Part shown: one piece after another, positions 54,144 through 62,580 of the stretch | Layout: every line of letters begins with the position of its first letter | Numbering within the stretch: the first letter of the stretch is position 1 | Assembly: GCA_028868855.1 (NCBI GenBank) | Contig: JAGWTR010000007.1 | Location: 62,001 to 126,000, forward strand | DNA from: Burkholderiales bacterium | Lineage (GTDB): Bacteria > Pseudomonadota > Gammaproteobacteria > Burkholderiales > Burkholderiaceae_C | Length of the DNA: 64,000 nt | Reading direction: 5' to 3' | The notes under the pieces: model-generated | What the model was told of the DNA's origin: nothing | What the model saw: only the letters and a program-made list of their open reading frames with translations | Databases searched by the model: none | Translations under genes and position numbers: made by a program

Positions 54144-54964
54144 AAAAATTTGCTTGCCGCTACGCCGTGGTCCAGTTTGTTCCGTATAGCGAAACGGGCG
54201 AGTTCGCCAATGTGGGCGTGGTGTTGATGTGTCCAGAGACTGGGTACTTCGGCTTTCAACTCCAAACCCGCAAGTACGCCCGAGTGACCGCGTTCTTCGA
54301 CGAGTTGAAGTCGCCTGTCTACCTGACGGCGATCAAGATCATCCAGGGTGAATTGACCAGGATCGGCGAGGCCATGGCCAACGCCCCCAGCACTGGGCGG
54401 GTTGATCACCTCCGCGAGATGTTCACCGCACTCGTGCACCCGCGCGAGGCCATCATTCGCTTCGGCACCGCCCGTGCGGTGCTGACCGATTCGCCCAAGC
54501 AAGAGCTAAAACGCCTTTTTGATCACTACGTAGACCGTTCGTTCGCGACGCCCGAATACGTTGAAATGGCCATAGAGAAGCGTTTGAAGGCACTGCTGGG
54601 CAATTTGCAACTCAGCCAGCCTTTCCGCGCGGAAAAGATCGGCGACGATGAAGTCCACGCCCGCTTCCCCTTGGTTCAGCGGCGTGGCGAGCTGTTTCGC
54701 AAAGTCATCAAACCGTTCAACCTGACTCAAAGCGAGCCCAACGGCATCTTTGACCATGGGGATGCGTGGGTGCAAAAAATCCGCCGCCTGCGCAAGAAGA
54801 ATTTGCTACCGGATGACGTGATGTTTGCTGTCGAAGGGCCGCCCACCACTGATGCCAAGCGTTATGCGGCATTCATGGAAATCTGTACTGAGCTTAAGCA
54901 TGTTGAGGTGCTGGCGGTGGATGCGACAGAAGAAGAGCGAATTGCCGAGTTTGCTTCTATCTGA
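54140..54964 (+). CDS. DUF3037-family protein
   Basis: Protein of 274 aa. The DUF3037 N-terminal pattern is plain: CRYAVVQFVPYSETGEFANVG and VVLMCPETGYFGFQL; the C-terminal half is helical with FDHYVDRSFATPEYVEMAI and DDEVHARFPLVQRRG. No catalytic motif is recognised. The ATG at 54140 has a GGAGG six bases upstream and overlaps the kinase stop as ATGA; an in-frame ATG at 54128 has no such site. Members occur next to HipA-like kinases in mobile regions, so it may have been the partner (antitoxin, substrate or regulator) of the lost kinase. That is inference. Confidence 0.75.
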   Translation: MKKFACRYAVVQFVPYSETGEFANVGVVLMCPETGYFGFQLQTRKYARVTAFFDELKSPVYLTAIKIIQGELTRIGEAMANAPSTGRVDHLREMFTALVHPREAIIRFGTARAVLTDSPKQELKRLFDHYVDRSFATPEYVEMAIEKRLKALLGNLQLSQPFRAEKIGDDEVHARFPLVQRRGELFRKVIKPFNLTQSEPNGIFDHGDAWVQKIRRLRKKNLLPDDVMFAVEGPPTTDAKRYAAFMEICTELKHVEVLAVDATEEERIAEFASI

Positions 54965-54974
54965 CGCTACAAGC

Positions 54975-54995
54975 TTGTGGGTAACTTTGCGGGTA
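54975..54995 (+). repeat. 21-bp direct repeat, right copy
   Basis: Identical to 53535-53555 and begins 11 bp after the DUF3037 gene. Another inverted half, AACCCGCAAA, follows at about 55003. The pair brackets the integrase and kinase relics and the DUF3037 gene. Confidence 0.7.
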
Positions 54996-55058
54996 ACTCT
55001 CAACCCGCAAATCACCAAACCCAGCATCTATGCGGCTTACAGCCCGATGTTCGTGTGA

Positions 55059-55072
55059 CCCCGGCCCACCAT
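55059..55072 (+). repeat. Putative attR core
   Basis: CCCCGGCCCACCAT resembles the ssrA 3' end (53409-53423) with one T missing. It lies just before a terminator that resembles the one after ssrA, as if the end of the original ssrA unit had been pushed 1.65 kb away. Confidence 0.55.
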
Positions 55073-55077
55073 AATGT

Positions 55078-55112
55078 GAAATCCCAACCCTTATCCGGTT
55101 GGGATTTTTTTT
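55078..55112 (+). terminator. Intrinsic terminator at the right end of the island
   Basis: A 9-bp stem ATCCCAACC / GGTTGGGAT with a 7-nt loop, followed by eight T. The form is like that at 53454 but with other bases. It is probably the native ssrA terminator, displaced by the island. Confidence 0.88.
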
Positions 55113-55259
55113 ACCCGTTCCCCCTGTGTTGGCGCGGTTTTCGACCCTTGCCTCTTGAGCACGCCCCTCCGGAAGTCGCCGTTCCAAGCGCGCATTCCGC
55201 CGTTTTTCTCTCTCTGTTCTCTGCTCCTTGACGGCACCACTGCATCCCATTCAGGCGCC

Positions 55260-55293
55260 TTGCAGTAAGACCACAAAAAGACTATATTTAGTC
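55260..55293 (+). promoter_or_regulatory. Toxin-antitoxin promoter and operator
   Basis: TTGCAG (55260-55265), a 17-bp spacer, and TATATT (55283-55288) form a good sigma70 promoter. The dyad GACTA-TATT-TAGTC (55280-55293) covers the -10, the place where Phd/YefM antitoxins bind to repress their own operon. The antitoxin ATG is 24 bp further on. The 204 bp before it, back to the terminator, hold nothing else seen. Confidence 0.65.
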
Positions 55294-55316
55294 CTCATCA
55301 AATCCGGAGCCCGGCC

Positions 55317-55592
55317 ATGCGTTACTCATCTCACGTTAAGCCGATCAGCTACCTCAAAGCCAACGCTGCCGAGGTCCTGAAGCAACTCACTGAGCAGCGT
55401 GAGCCCATGGTCATCACCCAAAACGGTGAGGCCAAGGCCGTCCTGCAGGACGTAGCCTCGTTCGAAGAGACCCAAGAAACGCTGGCCTTGCTGAAAATCC
55501 TGGCGCTGGGCAACCAAGACGTGGCAGCTGGCAAGGTTAAGCCTGTGGCCGACGTCATTGCCCGCCTTCGCGCCAAGCGAACCGCTGACTGA
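55317..55592 (+). CDS. Phd/YefM-family antitoxin
   Basis: Protein of 91 aa. The Phd/YefM N-terminal DNA-binding fold is visible: VKPISYLKANAAEVLKQLTE and REPMVITQNGEAKAVLQD near residues 8-45. The C-terminal tail (KPVADVIARLRAKR) should wrap the toxin. It represses its own promoter, probably by the dyad at 55280. The stop overlaps the toxin ATG by 1 bp, the usual antitoxin-first order. Confidence 0.88.
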   Translation: MRYSSHVKPISYLKANAAEVLKQLTEQREPMVITQNGEAKAVLQDVASFEETQETLALLKILALGNQDVAAGKVKPVADVIARLRAKRTAD

Positions 55593-55933
55593 TGGCTGGC
55601 GCACCTGTCAAATTCGAGGTACTGCTCACCGAGGGGACAGAGCAGGACTTGGAGTCCATCCACGACTACATCGCCGAATTTGACTGTGTGGCCAACGCCA
55701 ACCACGTGCTGGATGAGTTGATGGACGTTGTGGAGAGACTGTCGAAACTCCCGGAACGCGGCAGTTACCCGAAGGAACTGGTCAGTCTTGGGATCAAAGA
55801 ATACCGCCAGACCTTCTTCAAGCCTTACCGGGTGATCTATCGTGTCACGGGCAGCCAAGTCATCGTCTACCTGATTGCTGACGGGCGCCGTGATTTGCAG
55901 TCAGTGTTGACGAGAAGGCTGCTGGGCGCATAG
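55592..55933 (+). CDS. RelE/ParE-family toxin
   Basis: Protein of 113 aa, one of the RelE/ParE superfamily: FEVLLTEGTEQDLESIHDYIAE at the start, LPERGSYPKEL, and EYRQTFFKPYRVIYRVTGSQVIVYLIADGRRDLQSVL at the end, holding the basic and aromatic residues of the fold. It may cut mRNA on the ribosome or poison gyrase; the ISDGRRD-type ending is nearer to the plasmid-stabilising ParE/RelE set. It seems intact. The stop is TAG. Confidence 0.87.
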   Translation: MAGAPVKFEVLLTEGTEQDLESIHDYIAEFDCVANANHVLDELMDVVERLSKLPERGSYPKELVSLGIKEYRQTFFKPYRVIYRVTGSQVIVYLIADGRRDLQSVLTRRLLGA

Positions 55934-55934
55934 C

Positions 55935-57557
55935 TCATGAGCTGCGATGTTGGCCCGACAGGATCTTGTCCGCGCCCTTTTCGGCAATCATCACCGTCGG
56001 CGCATGGATGTTGCTTCCGGTGATGGTGGGCATGACCGACGAGTCGATCACGCGCAGCCGCTCCACGCCATGTACCTTCAGGTCGGCATCCACCACGGCC
56101 ATGGCATCGTTGCCCATCGGGCAGGTGCCGACCGTGTGATAGACCGTCTCCACATGATCACGGATCCACTGGCGCAAGGCCTCATCACTTTGCACCTGCG
56201 GCCCCGGACTTTCCTCGCCGCCGTGAAACGCTTGCATGGCCGGTTGCGCCAAAATCTGTCGGCCCAGACGGATGCCGTGGATCAGCGCGTCCAGCTCCTT
56301 GTCGCGCGTGAGATAGCCGGCATGAATGACCGGTGCGGCGAACGGATCCGCACTGCGCAATGTCACGCGACCGCGACTCTCGGGCCGCAGGTGGCAGATG
56401 TGCAGCACAAAGCCCGAGCGCATGGGCGTGAACAGGCCCTGCCCGTGCGGCTGCATGCGCACGGCCGCAAACTGCAGCTGCAGGTCAGGGATGGGTTCGT
56501 CCGGATGTGAGCGCACAAAACCGCCGCTGTCGGTGGGCGTAAAAATGAACGGCTTTTGGAACAGCATGCGGGTGAAAAACGCCACCGAGCTCAACTTGGG
56601 CGCCACCGTCATAGAGGTGCCGGATTTATCCAGACAGCGGATGATGACGTCGGGATGATCCTGCAGGTTTTCGCCCACGCCCGGCAGGTCATGCACCACG
56701 GGAATGCCGTGGGCGCGCAATTCCTCAGCCGGCCCGACGCCGGACAGCTTGAGCAGATGGGGCGAGTTGATCACGCCGGCACTCAGGATGACTTCGCGCC
56801 GCGCACTGAGGATGTCCCTGCGGCCCGACGCGCCGTCATGACTGATTTCCACGCCGGTGGCCACCTTGTCGTCAAAGCAGATGCGGGTCACCCTCACATT
56901 CGTCAGCACGGTCAGATTGGGGCGGGACAAAACGTCATCGAGAAACGAGCGGGCACTGTTGGCACGCCCGCCCTGCGGCGTCTGGGTGACCTGAAAGAAC
57001 CCGCAGCCTTCCTGCTGTGCGCCGTTGAAGTCGTCGTTCAAGGGCAAGCCCGCCTCACCGCAGGCCTTGACGAAGGCATGGCTCACGGGGAAGCGGTAGT
57101 TGGTGTCCACCACATCCATGGTCCCTTCATCGCCATGCCAGGCATCGGCACCCCGCTGTTGCCGCTCCGACTGGCGAAAGACAGGCAGCACGCTTTGATA
57201 GTCCCAGCCGGGATTGCCGCGCGCCGCCCAGTGGTCATAGTCTTGGGGATGGCCGCGCGTATAGATCATGGCGTTGACGGAGCTGGAGCCGCCCAGCGCA
57301 CGGCCCCGTGGCCAAAAGTGCTTCCGGTTGCCGGTCGGGGCCTCCGGCTCGGTGCGATAGCCCCAGTTGTAGGTGCGGCTGTTCATGAGCAGCAGCATGT
57401 TCAGCGGATTGCAGTTGCGAATCCAGTAGGTGCGATCGCTCGGCCCCGCCTCCAGCAGACAGACCCGATTGTCCGGATTGGCCGACAAACGATTGGCCAG
57501 CGCACAGCCGGCCGAACCCGCTCCGACGATGATGTAGTCGTACTCACTCACTTGCAT
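55935..57557 (-). CDS. GMC-family flavin alcohol/choline dehydrogenase
   Basis: Protein of 540 aa. The FAD loop is YDYIIVGAGSAGCALANRLS at the N-terminus, then the GMC signature PRGRALGGSSSVNAMIYTRG near residue 77, the second signature GVINSPHLLKLSGVGP, and the catalytic His in VYHTVGTCPMG near residue 464 with Asn in SNIHAPTVMIAEKGAD. It oxidises primary alcohols; choline, glycol ethers or terpenoid alcohols are all possible. The ATG at 57557 overlaps an AGGAG; GTG 57551 has that AGGAG at a better distance and may be the true start. It ends 1 bp from the toxin gene on the opposite strand. Confidence 0.87.
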   Translation of the reverse strand: MQVSEYDYIIVGAGSAGCALANRLSANPDNRVCLLEAGPSDRTYWIRNCNPLNMLLLMNSRTYNWGYRTEPEAPTGNRKHFWPRGRALGGSSSVNAMIYTRGHPQDYDHWAARGNPGWDYQSVLPVFRQSERQQRGADAWHGDEGTMDVVDTNYRFPVSHAFVKACGEAGLPLNDDFNGAQQEGCGFFQVTQTPQGGRANSARSFLDDVLSRPNLTVLTNVRVTRICFDDKVATGVEISHDGASGRRDILSARREVILSAGVINSPHLLKLSGVGPAEELRAHGIPVVHDLPGVGENLQDHPDVIIRCLDKSGTSMTVAPKLSSVAFFTRMLFQKPFIFTPTDSGGFVRSHPDEPIPDLQLQFAAVRMQPHGQGLFTPMRSGFVLHICHLRPESRGRVTLRSADPFAAPVIHAGYLTRDKELDALIHGIRLGRQILAQPAMQAFHGGEESPGPQVQSDEALRQWIRDHVETVYHTVGTCPMGNDAMAVVDADLKVHGVERLRVIDSSVMPTITGSNIHAPTVMIAEKGADKILSGQHRSS

Positions 57558-57771
57558 CTCCTCATGACTGGCGACCCGGGGCCGCCTGTTGGCGCTGCCG
57601 TCGCCAGCGCACGGGCGGCATCCCGGTCCAGCGGCGTGATGATCTGGCGTTGCGCCCTCCAATCCACCGGCACCGGGTTTCGCTGGAACCAGATCGGATT
57701 CATTCGGCGTGGCTGCCTGTCGGTCATCAAGAAGAAGTGTCTCGATCTCAAGCGCGACCTCGAGAAAAACC

Positions 57772-57894
57772 TCAAGCTCCGCATTCGGTGATCACCCTCC
57801 GGCGCGCCCAGATCAGGGTCGGATCCATCAAGGCCGAAATCTCTTTGAGAGTGGCCTTGTAGTCTACTTCGGTGCGGATAGGGCGGCTGTCCAT
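57772..57894 (-). pseudogene. HigA-type antitoxin remnant
   Basis: The minus frame starts ATG 57894 and reads MDSRPIRTEVDYKATLKEI then SALMDPT, the N-terminus of HigA antitoxins. It then goes out of frame, with the family's APEGDH found in the next frame, and stops after 40 codons. A base deletion near 57820 killed it. The helix-turn-helix part is no longer readable. Confidence 0.75.
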
Positions 57895-57912
57895 GTTTTC
57901 CTGCGTGGCCGG

Positions 57913-57996
57913 TCAGGCCGACTCCCGTGTTGCACCACCATATACGAGGGCTCGGATAGTATCCGGGCCTTTTTCCCAGAAATCCCCGCGCCACGC
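57913..57996 (-). pseudogene. HigB-type toxin remnant
   Basis: Directly upstream of the HigA relic, one minus frame reads DFWEKGPDTIRAL and then VYGGATRESA before a stop. The FWEK-x-PD motif is the opening part of HigB toxins. About 28 residues are left. With the HigA piece in the natural toxin-antitoxin order this is a decayed higBA operon. Confidence 0.6.
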
Positions 57997-58076
57997 GGGG
58001 TTCAAACCATCTGGGCTGCGGGCGGCAACTCGCCAAAACACCCGCAATCGGCTACTTTCTCCAGCTACCCCCATCC

Positions 58077-59063
58077 CTACGGCTGAAGCTGCCCAGCCAA
58101 GATAGATATCTCTTCGAAGGCGTCACCCTCGCGCACAACCAGCAGGACTGTCATGCCCTGCTGCTGCGCCAGCTCCATCGCCGCCGGCGCACCCATGACC
58201 AGCAGAGCAGTGGCCCAGGCGTCAGCGAGCATGCAAGATGACATCACCACCGTGACCGAAGCGAGGTGGTTGTCCACAGGTCGTCCGTTTCGCGGATCCA
58301 TGGTGTGGGCAAAGTGTTTGCCCGCCACCTCGACCCAATGGCGATAGTCGCCCGAGGTGGCAATGGCAGCATCGGCCAGATCCATCACGCCCATGACTTC
58401 ACGCACGTGGCGAACGGGTTTTTCAATGGCAACAGCCCAGGGCTGACCATCGAGTTTGCTGCCCTTGGCGCGCATTTCACCATCAATGCCCACCAAATAG
58501 CGGTGGATGCCCAAGCCGTCGAGAGCGCGGGCCAGCGCGTCCACGCCATAGCCCTTGGCGATGCCCGAGAGGTCCAGCGTCATGGCTTCTTTCTTGCGCA
58601 CGCGTTGGTGGGCCAGATCGATTTCCAGCACATCACTTGCGGCGCGGTGCGTACGCTGCCTGAGGGCAAGGATCTGTTGCGCATCGGGCTGCAGTCCGGT
58701 CGGCCCAAAGCCCCAGGCATTCACCAGCTGACCTACACCAATGTCAAACGCTCCCTGGGATTCGATGCCGACGCGCACGGCGGCATCCAACACGGCCAGC
58801 AGCTCGGCCGGTATGACATGCCACTGGTGTGCAGGTGCCGCATTGAGCCGGTTCAAATCGGAGTCTGATTTCCAGGTGGACATCTGCCGGTCCACCTGAT
58901 CGACGGCCGCAAACAGGGCTGCGCCAATGGTGGCAAGGTCGGTGACGGCAGGGGCAAAGAAAACCGCGCTATACCGGGTCCCCATGGTTTCACCATTCAA
59001 GGCATGGCGCTGCAAGGCCGGGGCCGCCGCGCTTGCATGGGACGGGTTAGAAGACATCTTCAC
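58077..59063 (-). CDS. apbE: FAD:protein FMN transferase ApbE
   Basis: Protein of 328 aa. Family marks: NGETMGTRYSAVFF near residue 24, RQMSTWKSDSDLNRLN, FDIGVGQLVNAWGFGP, LDLSGIAKGYGVDALARAL, and HTMDPRNGRPVDNH with the metal-binding region. ApbE joins FMN to Ser/Thr of exported flavoproteins. A likely substrate is the DUF2271 protein two genes upstream (motif DGVSGAS). There is no clear lipobox or signal peptide at this start, which is odd for an enzyme that usually works in the periplasm. Overlaps the reductase gene by 17 bp. Confidence 0.9.
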   Translation of the reverse strand: MKMSSNPSHASAAAPALQRHALNGETMGTRYSAVFFAPAVTDLATIGAALFAAVDQVDRQMSTWKSDSDLNRLNAAPAHQWHVIPAELLAVLDAAVRVGIESQGAFDIGVGQLVNAWGFGPTGLQPDAQQILALRQRTHRAASDVLEIDLAHQRVRKKEAMTLDLSGIAKGYGVDALARALDGLGIHRYLVGIDGEMRAKGSKLDGQPWAVAIEKPVRHVREVMGVMDLADAAIATSGDYRHWVEVAGKHFAHTMDPRNGRPVDNHLASVTVVMSSCMLADAWATALLVMGAPAAMELAQQQGMTVLLVVREGDAFEEISILAGQLQP

Positions 59064-61269
59064 GGTAGCGTCCTTGCGCCTTGAGCGTGGCCACGCTGAG
59101 GTTCAAAGGGGCCAGGACTTCATCAAGGGCCTGCGCAATGCTTTTTGCCATGGCCCGGCTGCCACACACCAGCACCTGGCCATCGCTCTCCAGCAGTTGG
59201 CGCAATTGCGTGGCATCACCCAGCACGCGGTCCTGCACATAGGCGCCATTCTGGATGCGCGAAAAAGCGGCGTGCAGACCTGTCAAGCGGCCATCGGCCA
59301 GATACGCGTCAAGCTCCGGCTTGTACAGAAAATCCGATGCCGGGTCGCGCCCGCCCCAATACAAATACATCGGGTGTTTGCCCGTGTTGTTGCGGATGAA
59401 TCCGGCCAACGGACCTATTCCCGTGCCCGAGCCGATCAGAATCACGGGAGCCTTCCCAGCAGCAGGCCGGAAGTCTGGATGCAGTTGAATGAAGGCATCC
59501 ATTCGACCGCCAAGCGGCAGGCCATGTAGATATTCCGAGCACAGGCCACCCTCCAACTTGCGCACGCAAATCTCCAGGAACCCATCGCTCGACTTGCTGG
59601 CCAACGAATAAAACCGGGGAATGGCGCTGCCGGGCGGCACGACACCCAGCAGATCGCCCACTTCAAAATGCGGCAGTCCTTGCCCCCCGAATAGCCCCAT
59701 CAGCCGGCCTTTGAAGCCCTGTAGCGGCACGGCGGCAAACCGCAAGATGCTTGTAGGTGCCTGCACGGCTTCGCCGTAATCATCCCGTTCGATCAGCGTG
59801 AAGGCGTCGGTACGAGGTCGCTTGGGCGTGTGCAGCAGATTCAACTCTTGGCCGATCAGTTGCCCCACAGCGTTGCCCCAGCGAGTGAAGGCTTGCCCCG
59901 ATTGCCGGTCGATGGTGTCGATGTCCAGCAGGCGGCGCCATCCCTGCGCTAGCAGGGCCGCCTCTACATCGTAGGCGAATTTGCAAAACTGCGGGAACTG
60001 TCGGTCACCAAAGCCCAGTACGGCAAAACCGGTTCTGGAAGGGGCTTTGACCTTGCCAAGCCGCGTCAGAAATTGCTTGGCTGAGCTGGGCGCATCGCCA
60101 TCGCCATAGGTGGCCGTGAGGATGAAAAGGCGCTCCACTTTGAGGTATTCGGTTGCCAACTGGTTCATCGCCGCTGTGTGCACACGCAGACCGGCTTTGC
60201 GCAGGGCGTCATGCAGCGTGTTGGCAAATCCCCAGGTGCTGTTGCTTTCGCTGCCAACCAAAATAACGGTGTCCGCCGAATTGGCAGCGCTGTTGCCCAC
60301 CATGCGCGGCATCGACTGTCGCCGCTGCCACCACGTCAAGGCACCTGTTGCACTCAGCAGTGGCACGCTCAATGCGCACAAACCCAGCAGCAACGCCAAC
60401 CACCAGAGGCCTTCGCCGGTGTGGAGTTTGTAGATCAGCTCATAGGTTTGGCGAACACCGCCATAGGGCTGGAATACCAAGAGTGCGCCGTTGCTTGGGT
60501 CGACATAGCCCTCGCCTTGGTCGGTGCTCAACGAATACACACCGGAAGGGTCATCAGGGCTGGGGTAGACCAGTTCGCGCAGGTGGTTCAGATCGGTGGC
60601 GACGAGCGCTGGCAAGGCAGTGACCGGGGCAACCGGCCCGCGGGTCACGGCAGACGGGAAATCCGGCTCGCTCTGCATGCCATCGGGGATCAACGCAAAA
60701 GTGGCCGCCGACATGTACACGCCCGTGAGGGCCGAGACCAGCAAGCCCAGCACCACGATACGTCCCACTTGGGTGTGCCAGCGCTGAATCAAGTTGCCTC
60801 GCAGTGGATCGGCAAGATGCCGCCACCCTCCCACACGTCGGACCAGCAACACCGAGCCTGAAACCATTAGCACCAGCATGGCCAGCGCCGTCAAACCCGA
60901 GGCCAATCGTCCCGGGGTATCGAGCAACCAGGCGCGGTGCAAATCCTTCAGCCAACGCGAGAACGGCGAGACGACGTAGGGCCCAAGGCCTTGGCCGGTG
61001 TGCGGGTCAACGCGGTCCACCCCGGTTTTCCCATTCCGGCTGTAGTACACGATGACCAAGCCCTCCGGGGAGCGCTGAATCTGCTCAACGCCTGGGTAAT
61101 GCTGCGCCACCCGGCCAGCCAGCAGTGCGACGCTGATTTGGCCGTCTGCATGGATGGTGCTGTCCAGCCTTTCCAATGGGGGATCGAGCGACAGGATGGC
61201 GCCACTGATGGCCACAACCACAGCCAGCAAGGCGACCAGCAGTCCCAACAGCGAATGAAGCTTTCGCAC
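59047..61269 (-). CDS. PepSY-TM / flavodoxin / FNR fusion reductase
   Basis: Protein of 740 aa. Residues 1-330 are a PepSY_TM region with four spans, including KLHSLLGLLVALLAVVVAISG at the start, LKDLHRAWLL, and IYKLHTGEGLWWLALLLGL with haem- or quinone-type His residues. Residues 335-480 are a flavodoxin domain (VILVGSESNSTWGFANTL; LTATYGDGDAPSSAKQFL). The rest is a CysJ/FNR-like FAD-NAD(P)H domain with RFYSLASKS, LIGSGTGIGPLAGF and VLVCGSRAMAKSI. It should carry electrons from cytosolic NADPH through FAD and FMN to the membrane and on to the periplasm, where the FMN-bearing DUF2271 protein can accept them. Start GTG 61269, with AAAAAGG upstream. Confidence 0.87.
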   Translation of the reverse strand: MRKLHSLLGLLVALLAVVVAISGAILSLDPPLERLDSTIHADGQISVALLAGRVAQHYPGVEQIQRSPEGLVIVYYSRNGKTGVDRVDPHTGQGLGPYVVSPFSRWLKDLHRAWLLDTPGRLASGLTALAMLVLMVSGSVLLVRRVGGWRHLADPLRGNLIQRWHTQVGRIVVLGLLVSALTGVYMSAATFALIPDGMQSEPDFPSAVTRGPVAPVTALPALVATDLNHLRELVYPSPDDPSGVYSLSTDQGEGYVDPSNGALLVFQPYGGVRQTYELIYKLHTGEGLWWLALLLGLCALSVPLLSATGALTWWQRRQSMPRMVGNSAANSADTVILVGSESNSTWGFANTLHDALRKAGLRVHTAAMNQLATEYLKVERLFILTATYGDGDAPSSAKQFLTRLGKVKAPSRTGFAVLGFGDRQFPQFCKFAYDVEAALLAQGWRRLLDIDTIDRQSGQAFTRWGNAVGQLIGQELNLLHTPKRPRTDAFTLIERDDYGEAVQAPTSILRFAAVPLQGFKGRLMGLFGGQGLPHFEVGDLLGVVPPGSAIPRFYSLASKSSDGFLEICVRKLEGGLCSEYLHGLPLGGRMDAFIQLHPDFRPAAGKAPVILIGSGTGIGPLAGFIRNNTGKHPMYLYWGGRDPASDFLYKPELDAYLADGRLTGLHAAFSRIQNGAYVQDRVLGDATQLRQLLESDGQVLVCGSRAMAKSIAQALDEVLAPLNLSVATLKAQGRYREDVF

Positions 61270-61333
61270 CTTTAAACCTTTTTACGCCTGTACCTCTACC
61301 GAGAATACTGTCGCCAATCAAAACGCAGGGCGC

Positions 61334-61804
61334 TCACATGTCGTACTTGAAGGATTTGACATAGCCACGGCCTGTGACCGGCTTGCCCTTGCCCGTGGTG
61401 GTCAGGGGCGCGCGCAGCTCGGCAGGATTGTCGCGCTGGTCTTCAACAGCCGTGTCCACGCGGATTTCGTAGCCAGCGTCTATCAGCGCATCGGCCAGTT
61501 CAGCCGTGACCTTCAATGTGCGGCCACTGCCAACGCTGGCGCCGCTCACGCCGTCAAACTCACTGGCTTTCATGCCACTACCGCGCGCCCAGTCGCGCAG
61601 ATGTTTGTAGTACTTGGTTTTCTTACCCGCCACCCAGAGCGTTTTTTTGTACTGCCCCTTGGCATCGGTCACATATATGGCCAGATACGCGCCATTGCCG
61701 GAATAGCTTTGCAACTGAGTCGTCAAAGTCACAGGGCGGGCGTGCACCACGCCGGGCAATGCCAACACCCCCGCCAGGCAAAGTGAAGAAGCGAGTTTTT
61801 TCAT
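61334..61804 (-). CDS. DUF2271 periplasmic protein with ApbE flavinylation motif
   Basis: Protein of 156 aa with a signal peptide (cut near VVHARP, residue 23). The DUF2271 body is YSGNGAYLAIYVTDAKGQYKKTLWV and YYKHLRDWARGSG. DGVSGAS at residues 84-90 fits the ApbE target D-x2-(S/T)-G-A-(S/T), so FMN is probably bound to Ser90. It would be an extracytoplasmic flavoprotein fed by the fused reductase downstream. The frame goes up to a TTG at 61819, but ATG 61804 has an AAGGA at the right distance. Confidence 0.85.
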   Translation of the reverse strand: MKKLASSLCLAGVLALPGVVHARPVTLTTQLQSYSGNGAYLAIYVTDAKGQYKKTLWVAGKKTKYYKHLRDWARGSGMKASEFDGVSGASVGSGRTLKVTAELADALIDAGYEIRVDTAVEDQRDNPAELRAPLTTTGKGKPVTGRGYVKSFKYDM

Positions 61805-61878
61805 CATCCATTCCTTCAAAAATGTGTGAGTGAATATTTTGCGTTCGCCAGATGAAGGCCCGCTTAACGCGAAGATCG

Positions 61879-62196
61879 CTATCTCGAACCTTGACCGCGC
61901 TCGCGGCGCCTTTCACCGTGCTGGTCATCCTTGGTTTCCATGCTGAGCGCCTTCAGTGAATCGGGCGCATATTTGGCTTTGAACCGGTTTCCTTGCGCGT
62001 CGATGCCGCGTACCTCATAGCAGCCGTCGTCCACCTTGATGCGGTGCACCTGCAATCCCCTCTGCTCCAACTGCTTGCGCAACACCTCACGAGACTGCCA
62101 AGTCGCCACTGGCGCGGTGCATTCGGTATCAGCCCGCGCTGCGCCACCGGCCAGCAAACCGATCAGTACAGCGCCAGCAAAAACAAGAGACTTCAT
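61879..62196 (-). CDS. Small exported PepSY-domain protein
   Basis: Protein of 105 aa: a signal peptide (KSLVFAGAVLIGLLAGGAARA) followed by one PepSY domain, with WQSREVLRKQLEQRGLQVHRIKVDD and YEVRGIDAQGNRFKAKY. The C-terminal tail is charged. It is first in the redox operon. PepSY domains often stand in iron or flavin redox clusters and may bind the partner protein. ATG 62196 has a GGAG seven bases before it; the longer frame starts at 62220. Confidence 0.82.
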   Translation of the reverse strand: MKSLVFAGAVLIGLLAGGAARADTECTAPVATWQSREVLRKQLEQRGLQVHRIKVDDGCYEVRGIDAQGNRFKAKYAPDSLKALSMETKDDQHGERRRERGQGSR

Positions 62197-62293
62197 GGCA
62201 GTTCTCCTAGTCATGGTCAATTGGACGCGACCGTCGATGCTAATTCACTCACGCCCGTGGGCAACAAAGTTTCAGTGGCGGCATACTGGGCCC

Positions 62294-62524
62294 ATGACGC
62301 CCTCTTCCCAACCTGCTTTGCCCCACGCCACCTGCCCACTGTGCGGCGGCCCCAACGAGTGCGCGCCTGCGGCGTGTGGAACGCTGGACACGCCTTGTTG
62401 GTGTACCAAGGCGGTTTTCAACGCGGCGCTGCTCGACACCCTCCCCGCCGATCAGCGTGGCCGGTCATGCATCTGCGCGCGGTGCGCTGCGGCGGCTAGT
62501 GCGCCAGCCACTGCAGGGTCTTGA
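62294..62524 (+). CDS. Small cysteine-rich CWC-family protein
   Basis: Protein of 76 aa with the Cysteine_rich_CWC pattern: TCPLCGGPNECAPAACG, then CWCTKAVFNAALLDTLP, and CICARCAAA at the end. Ten Cys suggest a zinc-binding fold. Function not known. ATG 62294 is the only good start in the region; the longer frame upstream overlaps the PepSY gene. Confidence 0.8.
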   Translation: MTPSSQPALPHATCPLCGGPNECAPAACGTLDTPCWCTKAVFNAALLDTLPADQRGRSCICARCAAAASAPATAGS

Positions 62525-62580
62525 CGATTGAGCCCAGGTCGCTACAGTGGGATCATCCATTGACATAACGGGAGTAGCTC

